Below are positions 1-8,865 of a stretch of 45,525 bases of DNA, piece by piece. Under the pieces are notes generated by a model that saw nothing but the letters and a program-made list of their open reading frames with translations, had not been told where the DNA came from and searched no databases. Position numbers and translations under genes: made by a program. The DNA is from Cyclospora cayetanensis (lineage: Eukaryota; Apicomplexa; Conoidasida; Eucoccidiorida; Eimeriidae). The stretch spans positions 1 through 45,525 of the forward strand of contig NW_020312200.1 of NCBI RefSeq assembly GCF_002999335.1, read 5' to 3'. Position 1 is the first letter of the stretch. The number at the start of each line of letters is the position of its first letter.

Positions 1-147
1 CTTGTAATAAGGACGCGGGCCTTGTAATAAGGACGCGGGCCTTGTAATAAGGACGCGGGCCTTGTAATAAGGACGCGGGCCTTGTAATAAGGACGCGGGC
101 CTTGTAATAAGGACGCGGGCCTTGTAATAAGGACGCGGGCCTTGTAA
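1..147. repeat. 20-bp tandem repeat array
   Basis: Seven perfect head-to-tail copies of the 20-bp unit cttgtaataaggacgcgggc followed by a partial eighth (cttgtaa). The array begins at the first base, so it probably extends to the left. The unit has no resemblance to the apicomplexan telomere heptamer and the copies have no spacers. Perfect identity between copies points to recent expansion or ongoing homogenisation. No gene is visible in it. Confidence 0.97.
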
Positions 148-374
148 AAAGCTTCATGAAGCAGGCCTCACTGAAGAGGGGGCCGCTAGCGTGAGCCCGT
201 GTGTGTTATCTTCCATGGTTTGGGGGAACGCCTCCTCTTCCTTTCCTCGGACCGCTTCTCCTGGATTCTACCCTTTGGACACTTTGCAACTGCCTCTTTC
301 GCTCTAACTGCCGCTGCAGCCTTGGCTTCCGCTTTAGTCCCACCTATGCCACACAGCCGTCTTGACGACGCGTG

Positions 375-665
375 TTGACTGACGTCTAGGTGTTTGTGTA
401 TGCATGCATGCACCCATAGGCTAATGTATGTGGGGACTTGAGTGTGTTGATGACGTGCATGCACATGTACTTCTGCGTCCATGTTTAATGCTGGTATGTG
501 CCGGCATGTGTACGTACGTTTCTGCATGCGTTTCTGCGTGGATGCATACATTTGGGTGTGTATGTAGAGGTGAAGGTGCACGGGTGCATACGTATGTGTG
601 CGTGCAGCATGTGTGTGTAGATGTGCGTATGGTGGCTCTGGACGCATGTGTGTATGTGTGATTTT
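375..665. repeat. TG/TGCATG-rich microsatellite tract
   Basis: An irregular run of tgtg, tgcatg, tacgta and gtgcatg words containing a TGCATGCATGCA core near 391. It has the same composition as tracts found inside introns of the well-supported genes further right. It ends in a T-rich segment and an AG at 671-672 that would serve as a plus-strand splice acceptor, so it may be intronic. Confidence 0.75.
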
Positions 666-672
666 TGTACAG

Positions 673-909
673 GAGAAAAAGCATTATCGGCCGTTCGCGA
701 TGGAACGGTTGTAGGTGCGTTCATGACGGGATCCTTGAAAGCGGAAGAAGAAACAGAGCTCAAGGCGGTCAAAGCCCACGTATTTTCATCTATGGGACCG
801 TGGCTTCGGCGGACAGACACTCCGAGCTGTCTCTCGCACAGATTCAAACGCGACCTTAGGTTTGCTGGAGCGGAACGCGGTGGGGATACTGCTGCTGCTG
901 CAGCTCAGG
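673..909 (+). CDS. Possible exon of an unidentified gene
   Basis: An open stretch follows a plausible acceptor (tttttgtacag, ending at 672) and ends at a possible donor (cagctcagg|gtgggt). It would encode a mixed-composition segment beginning EKALSAVRDGTVVGAFM and ending in an Ala run. The minus strand is also open here (roughly 660-847) and could form an exon joined across the TG tract to a basic C-terminal tail near 186-350. I cannot decide between strands, do not recognise either product and see no start codon. This may be no gene at all. Confidence 0.15.
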
Positions 910-2748
910 GTGGGTATACGGAGAAAGAATCCGAAATTTTGCAGAGCAATGGTCAGAGGACTTGGGGTGTTTTATCTACGGCCTCAGAGTCGGTCTTTTT
1001 GGGAAGCAGGCTGGTCGGGGCACTCCTCTTCATGCTCTTCACTCTTTAAGAAGTCAATGGGTGTTACAGCAGGCGCCGTTGCAGCTATGCATGCAGTACG
1101 CGCTGCAGCAGCCCCTGCAGTTCCTGCTGCTACGACGGCAGATGCAGCGGCGACGGCGCACGGGCCAGAGTAAGGGCTTGTTGCTGCCGCGCTTGTGTAT
1201 CTGTCTGTTGATGTTTCCTTTTTTCTACGGTGCGACGGCATGTGGGGTCTGTGTAGTGCCCCCAGGTGTATTATTGGCACTCCAGGACAAAGTGCAAATA
1301 CACCAAGGGCGCTTGTGTAGCTCCGCGTTGGCAGTTAGATACATCCCTTTGGCATCAACACCTTCTGGTTTTACCAGGAGCTGATAACCTTTCTTAGGAG
1401 TGCCAGCGGCCCTTAGTAAGGCCCAGTGCCCCGCCTAGCAGAGGCAGCCTTGCCTTCATAATAGAGAGCGCCTGACTGCTGCCGCCTTTAAGTGACTCCT
1501 CACACTACTAGCGACTTCCCCCTCAAAAACCACAAAGTTATGATTCATTTGTTGCGCAAGACGGGCTACCTTTTGGCTGCCCAAGCTGCCTCCTGGTGCA
1601 GAGCAGCACCGACTGCCTCTTAGCACCACCGAGTGTATTGGGATATCCGCATGCGCTAGCTGCAAGGGCCTCCAAGCGGCAAACTACTTTTGGATGCCTC
1701 GAAAGCGCCTGCGTCTACGGTACCTCCTGGCTGGCATCTGGAGTCAGTTCGCTTCTCCTCCGCACCCGAATAACGCGGCAGCAGAGAACAAAAAGCCACT
1801 AAAACATATTTTGCGAACCTGGCGAGGGGAGGTAGAAGAGCTCTGACGCCTGTAGAACCCCCGCGCAAGCAAGCGGGCTAGGGGAGCCGGGGTGTATTCA
1901 TACAAGGGAGGGGGCTTAAGATCTTCTTGGGAGCCAGCTGCCGCTCCTTTGAGGTTTCTGACACTGCAGCAGGAAAATAGACTTGCATTGCCTCTCTCGA
2001 GCCTCTTGCGTCGCTACTTACCGCCACAAGCCCTTCCGCTTTCTCAGTGTCTTTTCCCTTCCCCCTTCTGCCCCCCGTCTATGCGCACCTCGGCCTTCTG
2101 TACGTACACCCCGCGTGCCCCCTGTTTGTTGCTGCTCCTAGGCTTCCCCTGTGTGCTCGCTGTGGCTGCGAAAAAAGTTGCGCTGCTGCAGCCGCAGCGC
2201 TACCCCCTTTCTTCAGTCCCCCCTTTCCCCGCAGCCCGCACGACTAGCAAGCCTAGACGCAATGAGAGGCAGCTCGCCAGCAAGAGAGTCGACTTGAAAG
2301 GAGGGTGGTGCAGTTTCATTTACTCGCTACAGGGACTAACACCGGGAAATCGTGGGGGCAAGAGGCACACGGCCTTAGTGGCAAAGCGAGAAAGAGAAAT
2401 GCGGCGCATGAACCGCTGGAGCTGCGCGAAGGCACTCAGACGGAAGGATTGAGAACTTGTTGCGCAGAAGGAAGGCTACTTATGCAGCAGGAAGGCCGCT
2501 TCCAGGGGGGTAACCATGCAGCGCGGAGAAGAGAGTAAGAACACGAGTGGTAGAAAGCAAAAATGAAGGGAGTTTGGTGCCTCTGGAAGCCCATGCGGCA
2601 GACACCGGAGCACCTTCGAGGCACTTCCACTGCAGAGAGGGAGAGTCAGTCTGCTAATGGAGGCATTGGAAAACGAGATTCCCCGTCTGCTGCTCCCCTG
2701 GCCGCCCCAAAGACTTGTCACCGGCTAAGGCAGCGAGCGACTGCACCG
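910..2748. other. No confident gene
   Basis: Mixed-composition sequence with scattered CTGCTG/GCAGCA triplets (around 890-905 and 1080-1150). Open frames are short, occur on both strands and show no recognisable domain. I see nothing that can be defended as a gene, RNA or mobile element. Confidence 0.5.
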
Positions 2749-2820
2749 TTTGCAGCAGCATTTGCAGCAGCATTTGCAGCAGCTTTTGCAGCAGCATTTG
2801 CAGCAGCATTTGCAGCAGCA
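2749..2820. repeat. 12-bp tandem repeat (tttgcagcagca)x6
   Basis: Six copies of tttgcagcagca, one differing by a single base. Read on plus it gives Phe-Ala-Ala-Ala or Leu-Gln-Gln-His patterns depending on frame. The surrounding 2.6-3.45 kb has many more CAG triplets but no anchored gene, so whether the array is coding is unknown. Confidence 0.9.
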
Positions 2821-3767
2821 AATCATCAACAGAGACGAGCAGCACCCGCAAGCACAACAGTTGCAGCGTCCTCAGCAGACACAAATCATGAAGGGCAGGA
2901 AAGGATATAGGAATATAGAAGACGCCATGCAGACAAATTGCGGAGCGCGCATGCAGAGCACAGAGACAGTCGAGATCTGGGGGAATCCCAGTTGTTTCTG
3001 ATGGTGCCTCAAGGCTTTTGCAGCATGCAACGCCCTTGCCTGCCGCTAAACGCCAGAGAAATACAAGTAACGACAGAGTCTCACAGCAGCCTTCGCTGCT
3101 GCATGCAGCTGCTAAAAAGTGTGCCTTTGGTGCTGCAGCTTTGCTGCGGGGTCCTCAGCCTCCTGACTGCCGTTGCTGCAGCAGCAACCGCCAAGGGAAA
3201 AGCACTTAATAAAAGCAGCCGCTGCGGCGCAGCCTCGTAAACGGGATGCTGAATGTGGCTGTCGTCAGAGACAGAAGGGGGAAGGAATGCAGCTGCAGCG
3301 CTGCCCCCAGCTCCGCTGCAGCTTCCCGCAGAGCCAGCATCAGTCCTTAAAGACTTTTGGTCAAAGCATCAGAAATGCCTGCGCACAGCGGCGCAAAAGA
3401 AGAAGCCGCAGCAGCAGCAGGAGCAGCAGCAGCCCGATGGTCGCCGGGAAATAAAGCGTGCAATGCCTTGACAGCTCCGCGGAAAACGGCAGCACTTCCT
3501 CAGGATCTTACGCGCTTCGTTTCAAGAGAGGCTGCACGTCGCTTGGCAGGCGGGATGCAACTCGAGCTCACCAGGGGAAGGATTTGGAGGAGGAGAAGGA
3601 GAAGATGGATATCGCTCGCAAGCATGTCTCTTGCTGCTGCTACGCCCAAGCACACCAGACGCTGCACCTGCCTTGACCAAACTGCGGCGTCTTTCTGTAG
3701 CGTAAGAATCACAGAAAAAAACAAAAAGGGAAATCCGATCCGCAGATGCCCACGGCCATAATGCCGC
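2821..3767. other. CAG-rich stretch, no confident gene
   Basis: GCAGCA/CAGCAG triplets recur on the plus strand (for example 3110-3200 and 3405-3435). Several overlapping plus frames are open, none with a recognisable domain. In the anchored genes of this window, CAG in the sense strand marks exons, so this could be a plus-strand exon. It could equally be an intron or flank of a minus-strand gene. Confidence 0.4.
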
Positions 3768-3990
3768 GTATCTATATATATATACACATACATAAATACA
3801 TATACATGTATATACATATATATACATACATATATAAATATATATATACATATATAAATATATATACATATATAAATATATATACATGTACATATAAATA
3901 TATACATAAATATATATACATATATATATGTACACACATACATAAATATATATACATATACATATATATATATATACATAGATATATATG
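3768..3990. repeat. TATA/TACATA microsatellite
   Basis: About 220 bp made almost entirely of tata, taca, cata and aaata words. Open frames through it encode only Tyr/Ile/His/Met strings and are artefacts of the repeat. It lies just downstream of the minus-strand ORF that ends at 4034, so it is in that gene's 3' flank or in an intron. Confidence 0.92.
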
Positions 3991-4033
3991 CATTTGTGTT
4001 TCAGCAGACATTACAAGGGCGAGAGAGTTAGGC

Positions 4034-4214
4034 CTAGAAGGGAAGGCGGTGCATCGGCAACAGCCACAAATGGAGGAAAAAGTGCGAACCCGCGTTCTTT
4101 TCTTGAGGATGCCTTGTCAAGAGGGAAAAATGAAAAATTTCGCTGTCTGGATCATCCATCATATCTGCCCAGCGAGGCCTCTTCGGCTGCTCTGGAGTCT
4201 CCTGTTGCCGTTTT

Positions 4215-4258
<44 letters not shown>

Positions 4259-6676
4259 AGCCTCTACACCCTCCTTTGGCCTCGTTTGCTGTTGCGCCGC
4301 CTCTTCTCCCTCCCCTTCCTTCTGCTGCAGCCTTTGTTGCAGCGTCTGTCGCACTCGTTCGCGCGCAGTCACTGCTGGCTGAGTGCCTTCGAAAAGCGGT
4401 TGCAAACAAATTGAGAGACACCGCTGAGGCTTCTGTGGAGGGTTGAACTTACGACTTTGCATGTGGTGGGGTTGCTCAGGCTTGTGTGCAGCTTCCCCTT
4501 CTTTAGGAGAGGCAGTGTCACACTCCTGCTGCTGCTCCTCTTGCGCAGACACTGCAGGAGCATACTGTACCTTTTGCGCGTTGCGAAGTTCACGAGACTG
4601 CTGCTGCTGCTGCTGTTGCTGCTGTTGCTGCTGCGCTTCAACCTCGCTTTTGTCCTCCCTTCGCAGCAGAGACTCCTCCGTGAGGTGTTGCTGCTGCACT
4701 TCCATGGAGGCACGCCCTTTTCCTTGTGTATTCGCCTTCTCGCCTCTCGCTTTTGCGGCATTCTGCTGCGCCTGTTGAAGTTGCGATAGCTGCTGGAACT
4801 GCTGAAACTGAAACTGCTGCTGCCACGCGTCGGCTGGCTCGCCTCTAAGCCTCCCTGAGACAGACACTGCAGACGTTTGCGGCTGCTGTTGCGAGGGTTG
4901 CTGTCGGCAGTTATCAAGCTTCTGGTGTGTCACCTTCTCTTCGTGCGCTATAGAGTTGTCTGACTGCCGCGAAGACGTTGCTGTCGTTCTCGTTTGGCTA
5001 CACAAGCCGCTGAGGTGCTGCTGCTGAAACTGCTGCTGCTGCTGCTGCTGGCCGTTCTCCCTAGAGGATGTAAGCAACTTAGTGTCTTGTAGCTCAGAGT
5101 CTTCATCGTCTACAAACTGCTGCTGCTGAAACTGCTGCTGCTGCTGGTGGTCTTTCTCCCTAGAGGATGTAAGCAACTCAGTGTCTTGTAGCTCAGAGTC
5201 TTCATCGTCTACAAACTGCTGCTGCTGAAACTGCTGCTGCTGGTGGTGGTGGTCGTTCTCCCTAGAGGATGTAAGCAACTCAGTGTCTTGTATCTCAGAG
5301 TCTTCATCGTCTACAAACTGCTGCTGCTGAAACTGCTGCTGCTGTTGGTGGTGGTTTTTCTCCCTAGAGGATATAAGCAACTCGGTGTCTTGTATCTCAG
5401 AGTCTTCATCGTCTACAAACTGCTGCTGCTGAAACTGCTGCTGCTGCTGCTGGTGGTCTCTCTCCCTAGAGGATGTAAGCAACTCAGTGTCTTGTAGCTC
5501 AGAGTCTTCATCGTCTACAAGCTGCTGCTGCTGAAACTGCTGCTGCTGTTGGTGGTGGTTTTTCTCCCTAGACGATGTAAGCAACTCCGTGTCTTGCATC
5601 TCAAAGTCTTCATCGTCTACAAACTGCTGCTGCTGAAACTGCTGCTGCTGAAACTGCTGCTGCTGCTGCTGGTGGTTTTTCTCCCTAGAGGATATAAGCA
5701 ACTCGGTGTCTTGTATCTCAGAGTCTTCATCGTCTACAAACTGCTGCTGCTGCTGAAACTGCTGCTGCTGTTGGTGGTGGTCTTTCTCCCTAGACGATAT
5801 AAGCAACTCGGTGTCTTGTATCGCAGAGTCTTCATCGTCTACAAACTGCTGCTGCTGCTGAAACTGCTGCTGCTTGTGCACAAGCGCTGCTGCGCTCTGT
5901 CTGGGCAGTTCTACCGGCAAGACTCTTTGTGGCTGCGACTGGCGTATTGCTTCTGCTTGCTCCCCCCCCCTTTGGAAGGAAGCCTCATGATGAATATGCG
6001 TGAAATTTGCTGACAACGGCAGTCCAACAGGAGGAGGCAAGGGACCTCCCCCCGGGTAGGTGGTGCTGATGATGCTGCAGGAAGCAGCAGCAGCAGCAGC
6101 AGCTGCTGCTGCTGCTGCTCCGGAGGGCATATACGACCTCAATTCTCCCAAGTAATGCTGCTGCTGCTGAAGAAGAAACTGCTGCTGCAGCTTCTCAGAT
6201 CCGTCTATGTACGAATGCGTTCCCCAGACGTCTGCTGCTGTTTTGGTGAAGACTCCCGAGTGCCTTCTTCCTGCTGCTGACGCTGCAAAAGGCCTTCTTG
6301 CTGCTGTAGCTGCTGCTGTTGCTGCTGTAGCTGCTGCTCTTGCTGCTGCTCTTGCTGCTGCTCTTGCTGCTGTCGCTGTGGCGGGAAGAGCGATGGCATA
6401 GGCAGTAGTGCAGCCGTTTGCAGGGGTACTGAGAGGCGGCAGCCAAGAGGCCTCTCTGCTACTCCTGAAGCGCCGTCCTCTACTGCGGATGCTTCGTGCC
6501 AAGAGATGACTGCTCTTCCCTCCTTCCCTTCCTCCAGCTGCGCCATCTGTCTTCCAGGAAAGCTGTGAAGAAAACTCCAAAGGGGGGAGGGAAGCACTGC
6601 CGAACTGCAGATCTTGACTTGCCCAGTAAGGCGATGCGCCTGCAGCAAACGTAGAAGGGGAGTAGAGGAAGAACAT
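4034..6676 (-). CDS. Gln-rich low-complexity protein with 8 tandem repeats
   Basis: An uninterrupted 880-codon minus-strand frame. I chose the Met at 6676, because the frame remains open a further 258 codons only by running through a near-pure pyrimidine tract coding Leu/Phe/Ser, which is unlikely to be protein. Visible parts, from the N-terminus, are: Ala/Arg runs and a 12-Ala run; eight copies of a ~33-residue unit with core [20 protein letters not shown] separated by poly-Gln; a long Gln-rich region; and a C-terminal [15 protein letters not shown]. No catalytic or binding domain is recognisable. The last ~35 residues after PDSE look unlike the rest and may be intron read-through, so the true C-terminus could lie in another exon. 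CAG is in the sense strand, as in the real exons of this window. Function unknown. Confidence 0.55.
5059..5873 (-). repeat. Eight ~100-bp coding tandem repeats
   Basis: Eight successive units of about 100 bp, each containing (plus strand) tccctagaggatgtaagcaa, then cttcatcgtctacaaactg, then a variable CTG run. On the minus strand each encodes VDDEDSE-QDTELL-SSRE plus a Gln/Phe tract. Point differences (SEIQ/SELQ/FEMQ/SAIQ, REKN/RERD/REND) keep the frame in every copy. Length varies almost only in the triplet run. Confidence 0.93.
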
Positions 6677-7345
6677 GGAGGATGGCAGTAGAGGGGTAGA
6701 AGAAGAAGGGAGGGGTAGAAGAAGAAGGGAGGGGGGATAGAAGAAGAAAAAGGGGGGGAGAAGAAGAAGGGGGGGGAGAAGAAGAAGAAGGGAAGGGGGG
6801 AGAGAAGAAGAAGGAAGAGGAGAGAAGAAGAAGAGGAATGGGAGGAGAGAAGAAGAAAGAGGAGAAAAGAAGAAGAGGAATGGGGGAAGAGAAGAAGGCA
6901 GAAGAGAAAAGAAGAAGGCAGAGGAGAAAAGAAGAAGAAAGAGAAGAGAAGAAGAAAGAGAAGAGAAGAAGAAGAAGGAAGAAGAGAGAAGAAGAAGGAA
7001 GAGAAGAGAAGAAGAAGAGAGAAGAAGAAGAGAAGAAGAAAGAGGAGAAAAGAAGAAGGCAGAAGAGAAAAGAAGAAGAGGAATGGGAGAAAAGAAGAAG
7101 AAAGAGAGAAAAGAAGAAGGCAGAAGAGAGAAGAAGAGGAATGGGAGAAGAGAAGAAGAAAGAGAGAAAAGAAGAAGGCAGAAGAGAGAAGAAGAAGAAG
7201 GAAGAGGAGAAGAGAAGAAGAAAGAGGAGAAAAGAAGAAGGCAGAAGAGAGAAGAAGAAAGAGGAGAAAAGAAGAAGGCAGAAGAGAGAAGAAGAAAGAG
7301 AAGAAGAAGAAGAGAGAAGAAAAGAAGAAGAAGAAGTGATGAGCG
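6677..7345. repeat. ~0.67-kb nearly pure purine (GAA/GGA) tract
   Basis: The plus strand is almost exclusively A and G, built from gaagaag, agagaa, aggag and ggggg words. The few interruptions are the T of gaatggg and single c residues in ggcag. Higher-order copies recur, such as gaagaggaatgggagaagag and gaagaaggcagaagag. Plus-strand frames give only Lys/Arg/Glu strings and minus-strand frames only Leu/Ser/Phe, so I treat it as non-coding, upstream of or intronic to the Gln-rich ORF. Such mirror-symmetric purine tracts can form triplex DNA. Confidence 0.93.
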
Positions 7346-7549
7346 CCTGTACGTGGAGCAGCAGCAGCAGCTGGTAACCCCCTTCCCTCCTTCCCTGTCT
7401 CTGTGTCTGCCCCTTCTCCCCTTTCCTCCCGTTCTTATGCTGGAAATCACATGCCGCTGACTAAGAGGCTTTGCGAGGAGACGGCGCGTTGTCTGTCTGT
7501 GCGCAGAAGGCTTCGTTTAAGCCCCTTACTGCCTTTGCCATCATCACCC

Positions 7550-8491
7550 TTAAAGCCATGTGTTTGTGCTTAGAAACGCCTCTCGCAGACGCTTACCGTC
7601 GGTGCCTGGGGAGCGCATGCGCATCCAATGCGACTGTTCACGCGCTGGTAGACGCCTTTGCAGACTGCTCCTCCCTCGAGAGAGCGTCGGCGAAGAAGGG
7701 GGGGGAGAGGAGGGGAAGGCAGCAGTCGCTGCAGCTGCGCTTCTGGCGCTCGAACAATCCCCTGCTGCGCTGCCTGCTTGAGGAAGAGCGTTGGAAGAGA
7801 TCGAGCGACTCCAGCCTCTTAGGTCGGTCGGCTCCTCGCGAAGACGTGTAGGAAGCTGCGCTGTCTCCTCAGGAGGAGACGGGGATGGTGGCGCTGGCAA
7901 GGCTTCCTTTCTTGCAGCAGCTCGCGAGGCAGAGTTGGAAGGAAAAGTGGTGGCGATGCTGGGAAGCTGCAGAGGCTGCTGACTGAAAGTCTGTTCCTTC
8001 TGCGCAGAACGGGGATGTGCTTCCCCTCTCCTCTTCTCCCGCCACTTCCGCGTCAACACGTGAAACTGCTGCCTGCGAGAAGAGGTGCAGTGCATGTGCT
8101 CCGTGGGAGGCTGCATGCGCAGTGTGTTGACGCTGCCTGCGCTAGAAAATCCCCCCGAGAGATCTTCTGTTGCCTGCTTTTTCAAGCTTGGCGTCGTGGT
8201 TCCGCTGCTGCGTCTGCAGAAAAAATCGCACGAGACAGCAGAAAAAATTTGTACCGTCCAGCACGCCGATTGGAGCGGCAAGCGCATGCATGTGCGCACA
8301 CGGACGGAGCTAGGCAGCAGCAGCAGAAAAAGCAGGAGCAGAAGCAGCAGGAGCAGAAGCAGAAGCAGCAGGAGACTTGGCAGCAGCAGAAGCAGCAGAA
8401 GGAAGGGACGCTTAGCAGCGGCAGCAAAAGCAGAAGCAGCAGCAGCAGAAGAAGCGGCAGCAGCAGCAGAAGCGGCAGATGGAAGAGACAC
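7550..8491 (-). CDS. Possible Ser/Pro/Ala-rich exon(s), unidentified
   Basis: A 313-codon open frame on minus. The first ~60 codons read through CTG triplets as Leu runs and are probably intron. From about 8220 downward the composition becomes protein-like (Ser, Pro, Arg, Glu; for example KKQATEDLSGGFSSAGSV). A T-rich segment ending in TGCAG near 8210-8225 could be the acceptor. It lies on the same strand as, and between, the Gln-rich ORF (4034-6676) and the Ala-rich ORF (8866-11895), so all three may be parts of one long gene. No domain recognised. The true start and end are not defined. Confidence 0.3.
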   Translation of the reverse strand: MSLPSAASAAAAASSAAAASAFAAAAKRPFLLLLLLLPSLLLLLLLLLLLLLLLFLLLLPSSVRVRTCMRLPLQSACWTVQIFSAVSCDFFCRRSSGTTTPSLKKQATEDLSGGFSSAGSVNTLRMQPPTEHMHCTSSRRQQFHVLTRKWREKRRGEAHPRSAQKEQTFSQQPLQLPSIATTFPSNSASRAAARKEALPAPPSPSPPEETAQLPTRLREEPTDLRGWSRSISSNALPQAGSAAGDCSSARSAAAATAAFPSSPPPSSPTLSRGRSSLQRRLPAREQSHWMRMRSPGTDGKRLREAFLSTNTWL

Positions 8492-8567
8492 TTAGCAGCG
8501 GCAGCAGAAGCAGCAGAAGCAGCGGAAGCAGAAGCAGAAGCACCATCAAACAACAGCAACCAACAGC

Positions 8568-8842
8568 AACAGCTCGAGACTTAGCAGCAGCGCTTCTACC
8601 AGCAGCAGCCAACAGCAACAGCACCAGCAGCACGAGACTTGGCAGCAGCCAACAGCAACAGCAACAGCAGCACGAGACTTGGCAGCAGCCAACAGCAACA
8701 GCACCAGCACGAGACTTGGCAGCAGCCAACAACAACAGCACCAGCAACAGCACCAGCACGAGACTTGGCAGCAGCCAACAGCAACAGCACCAGCACGAGA
8801 CTTGGCAGCAGCCAACAGCAACAGCACCAGCACGAGACTTAT
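8568..8842. repeat. ~39-bp minisatellite, CAG-rich
   Basis: Five or six copies of a unit containing cacgagacttggcagcagcc then aacagcaacagcaccag, with a degenerate first copy near 8570 (ctcgagacttagcagcag). Length differences between copies are multiples of three. On the minus strand it reads Leu/Ala/Cys, on plus His-Glu-Thr-Trp-Gln-Gln or Ala-Arg-Asp-Leu-Ala. CTG orientation relative to the flanking minus-strand ORFs suggests it is intronic. Confidence 0.88.
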
Positions 8843-8865
8843 ACAGGGAGGATCAGCAAAAGCGC

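Noticed and set aside
1..147. CRISPR array or telomere
   Set aside because: The repeats are contiguous with no spacers, the genome is eukaryotic, and the unit is unlike the TTTAGGG-type telomere repeat.
3500..4011. Tyr/Ile/His-rich ORFs on both strands
   Set aside because: They follow the TATACA microsatellite and are mirror products of repeat sequence.
6838..7377. Plus-strand Lys/Arg/Glu ORF in the purine tract
   Set aside because: Any purine-only sequence lacks stop codons and gives Lys/Arg/Glu/Gly; there is no other evidence of coding.
6677..7450. N-terminal Leu/Phe/Ser extension of the Gln-rich ORF
   Set aside because: It is the complement of the same purine tract. The internal Met at 6676, followed by normal sequence, is a better start.
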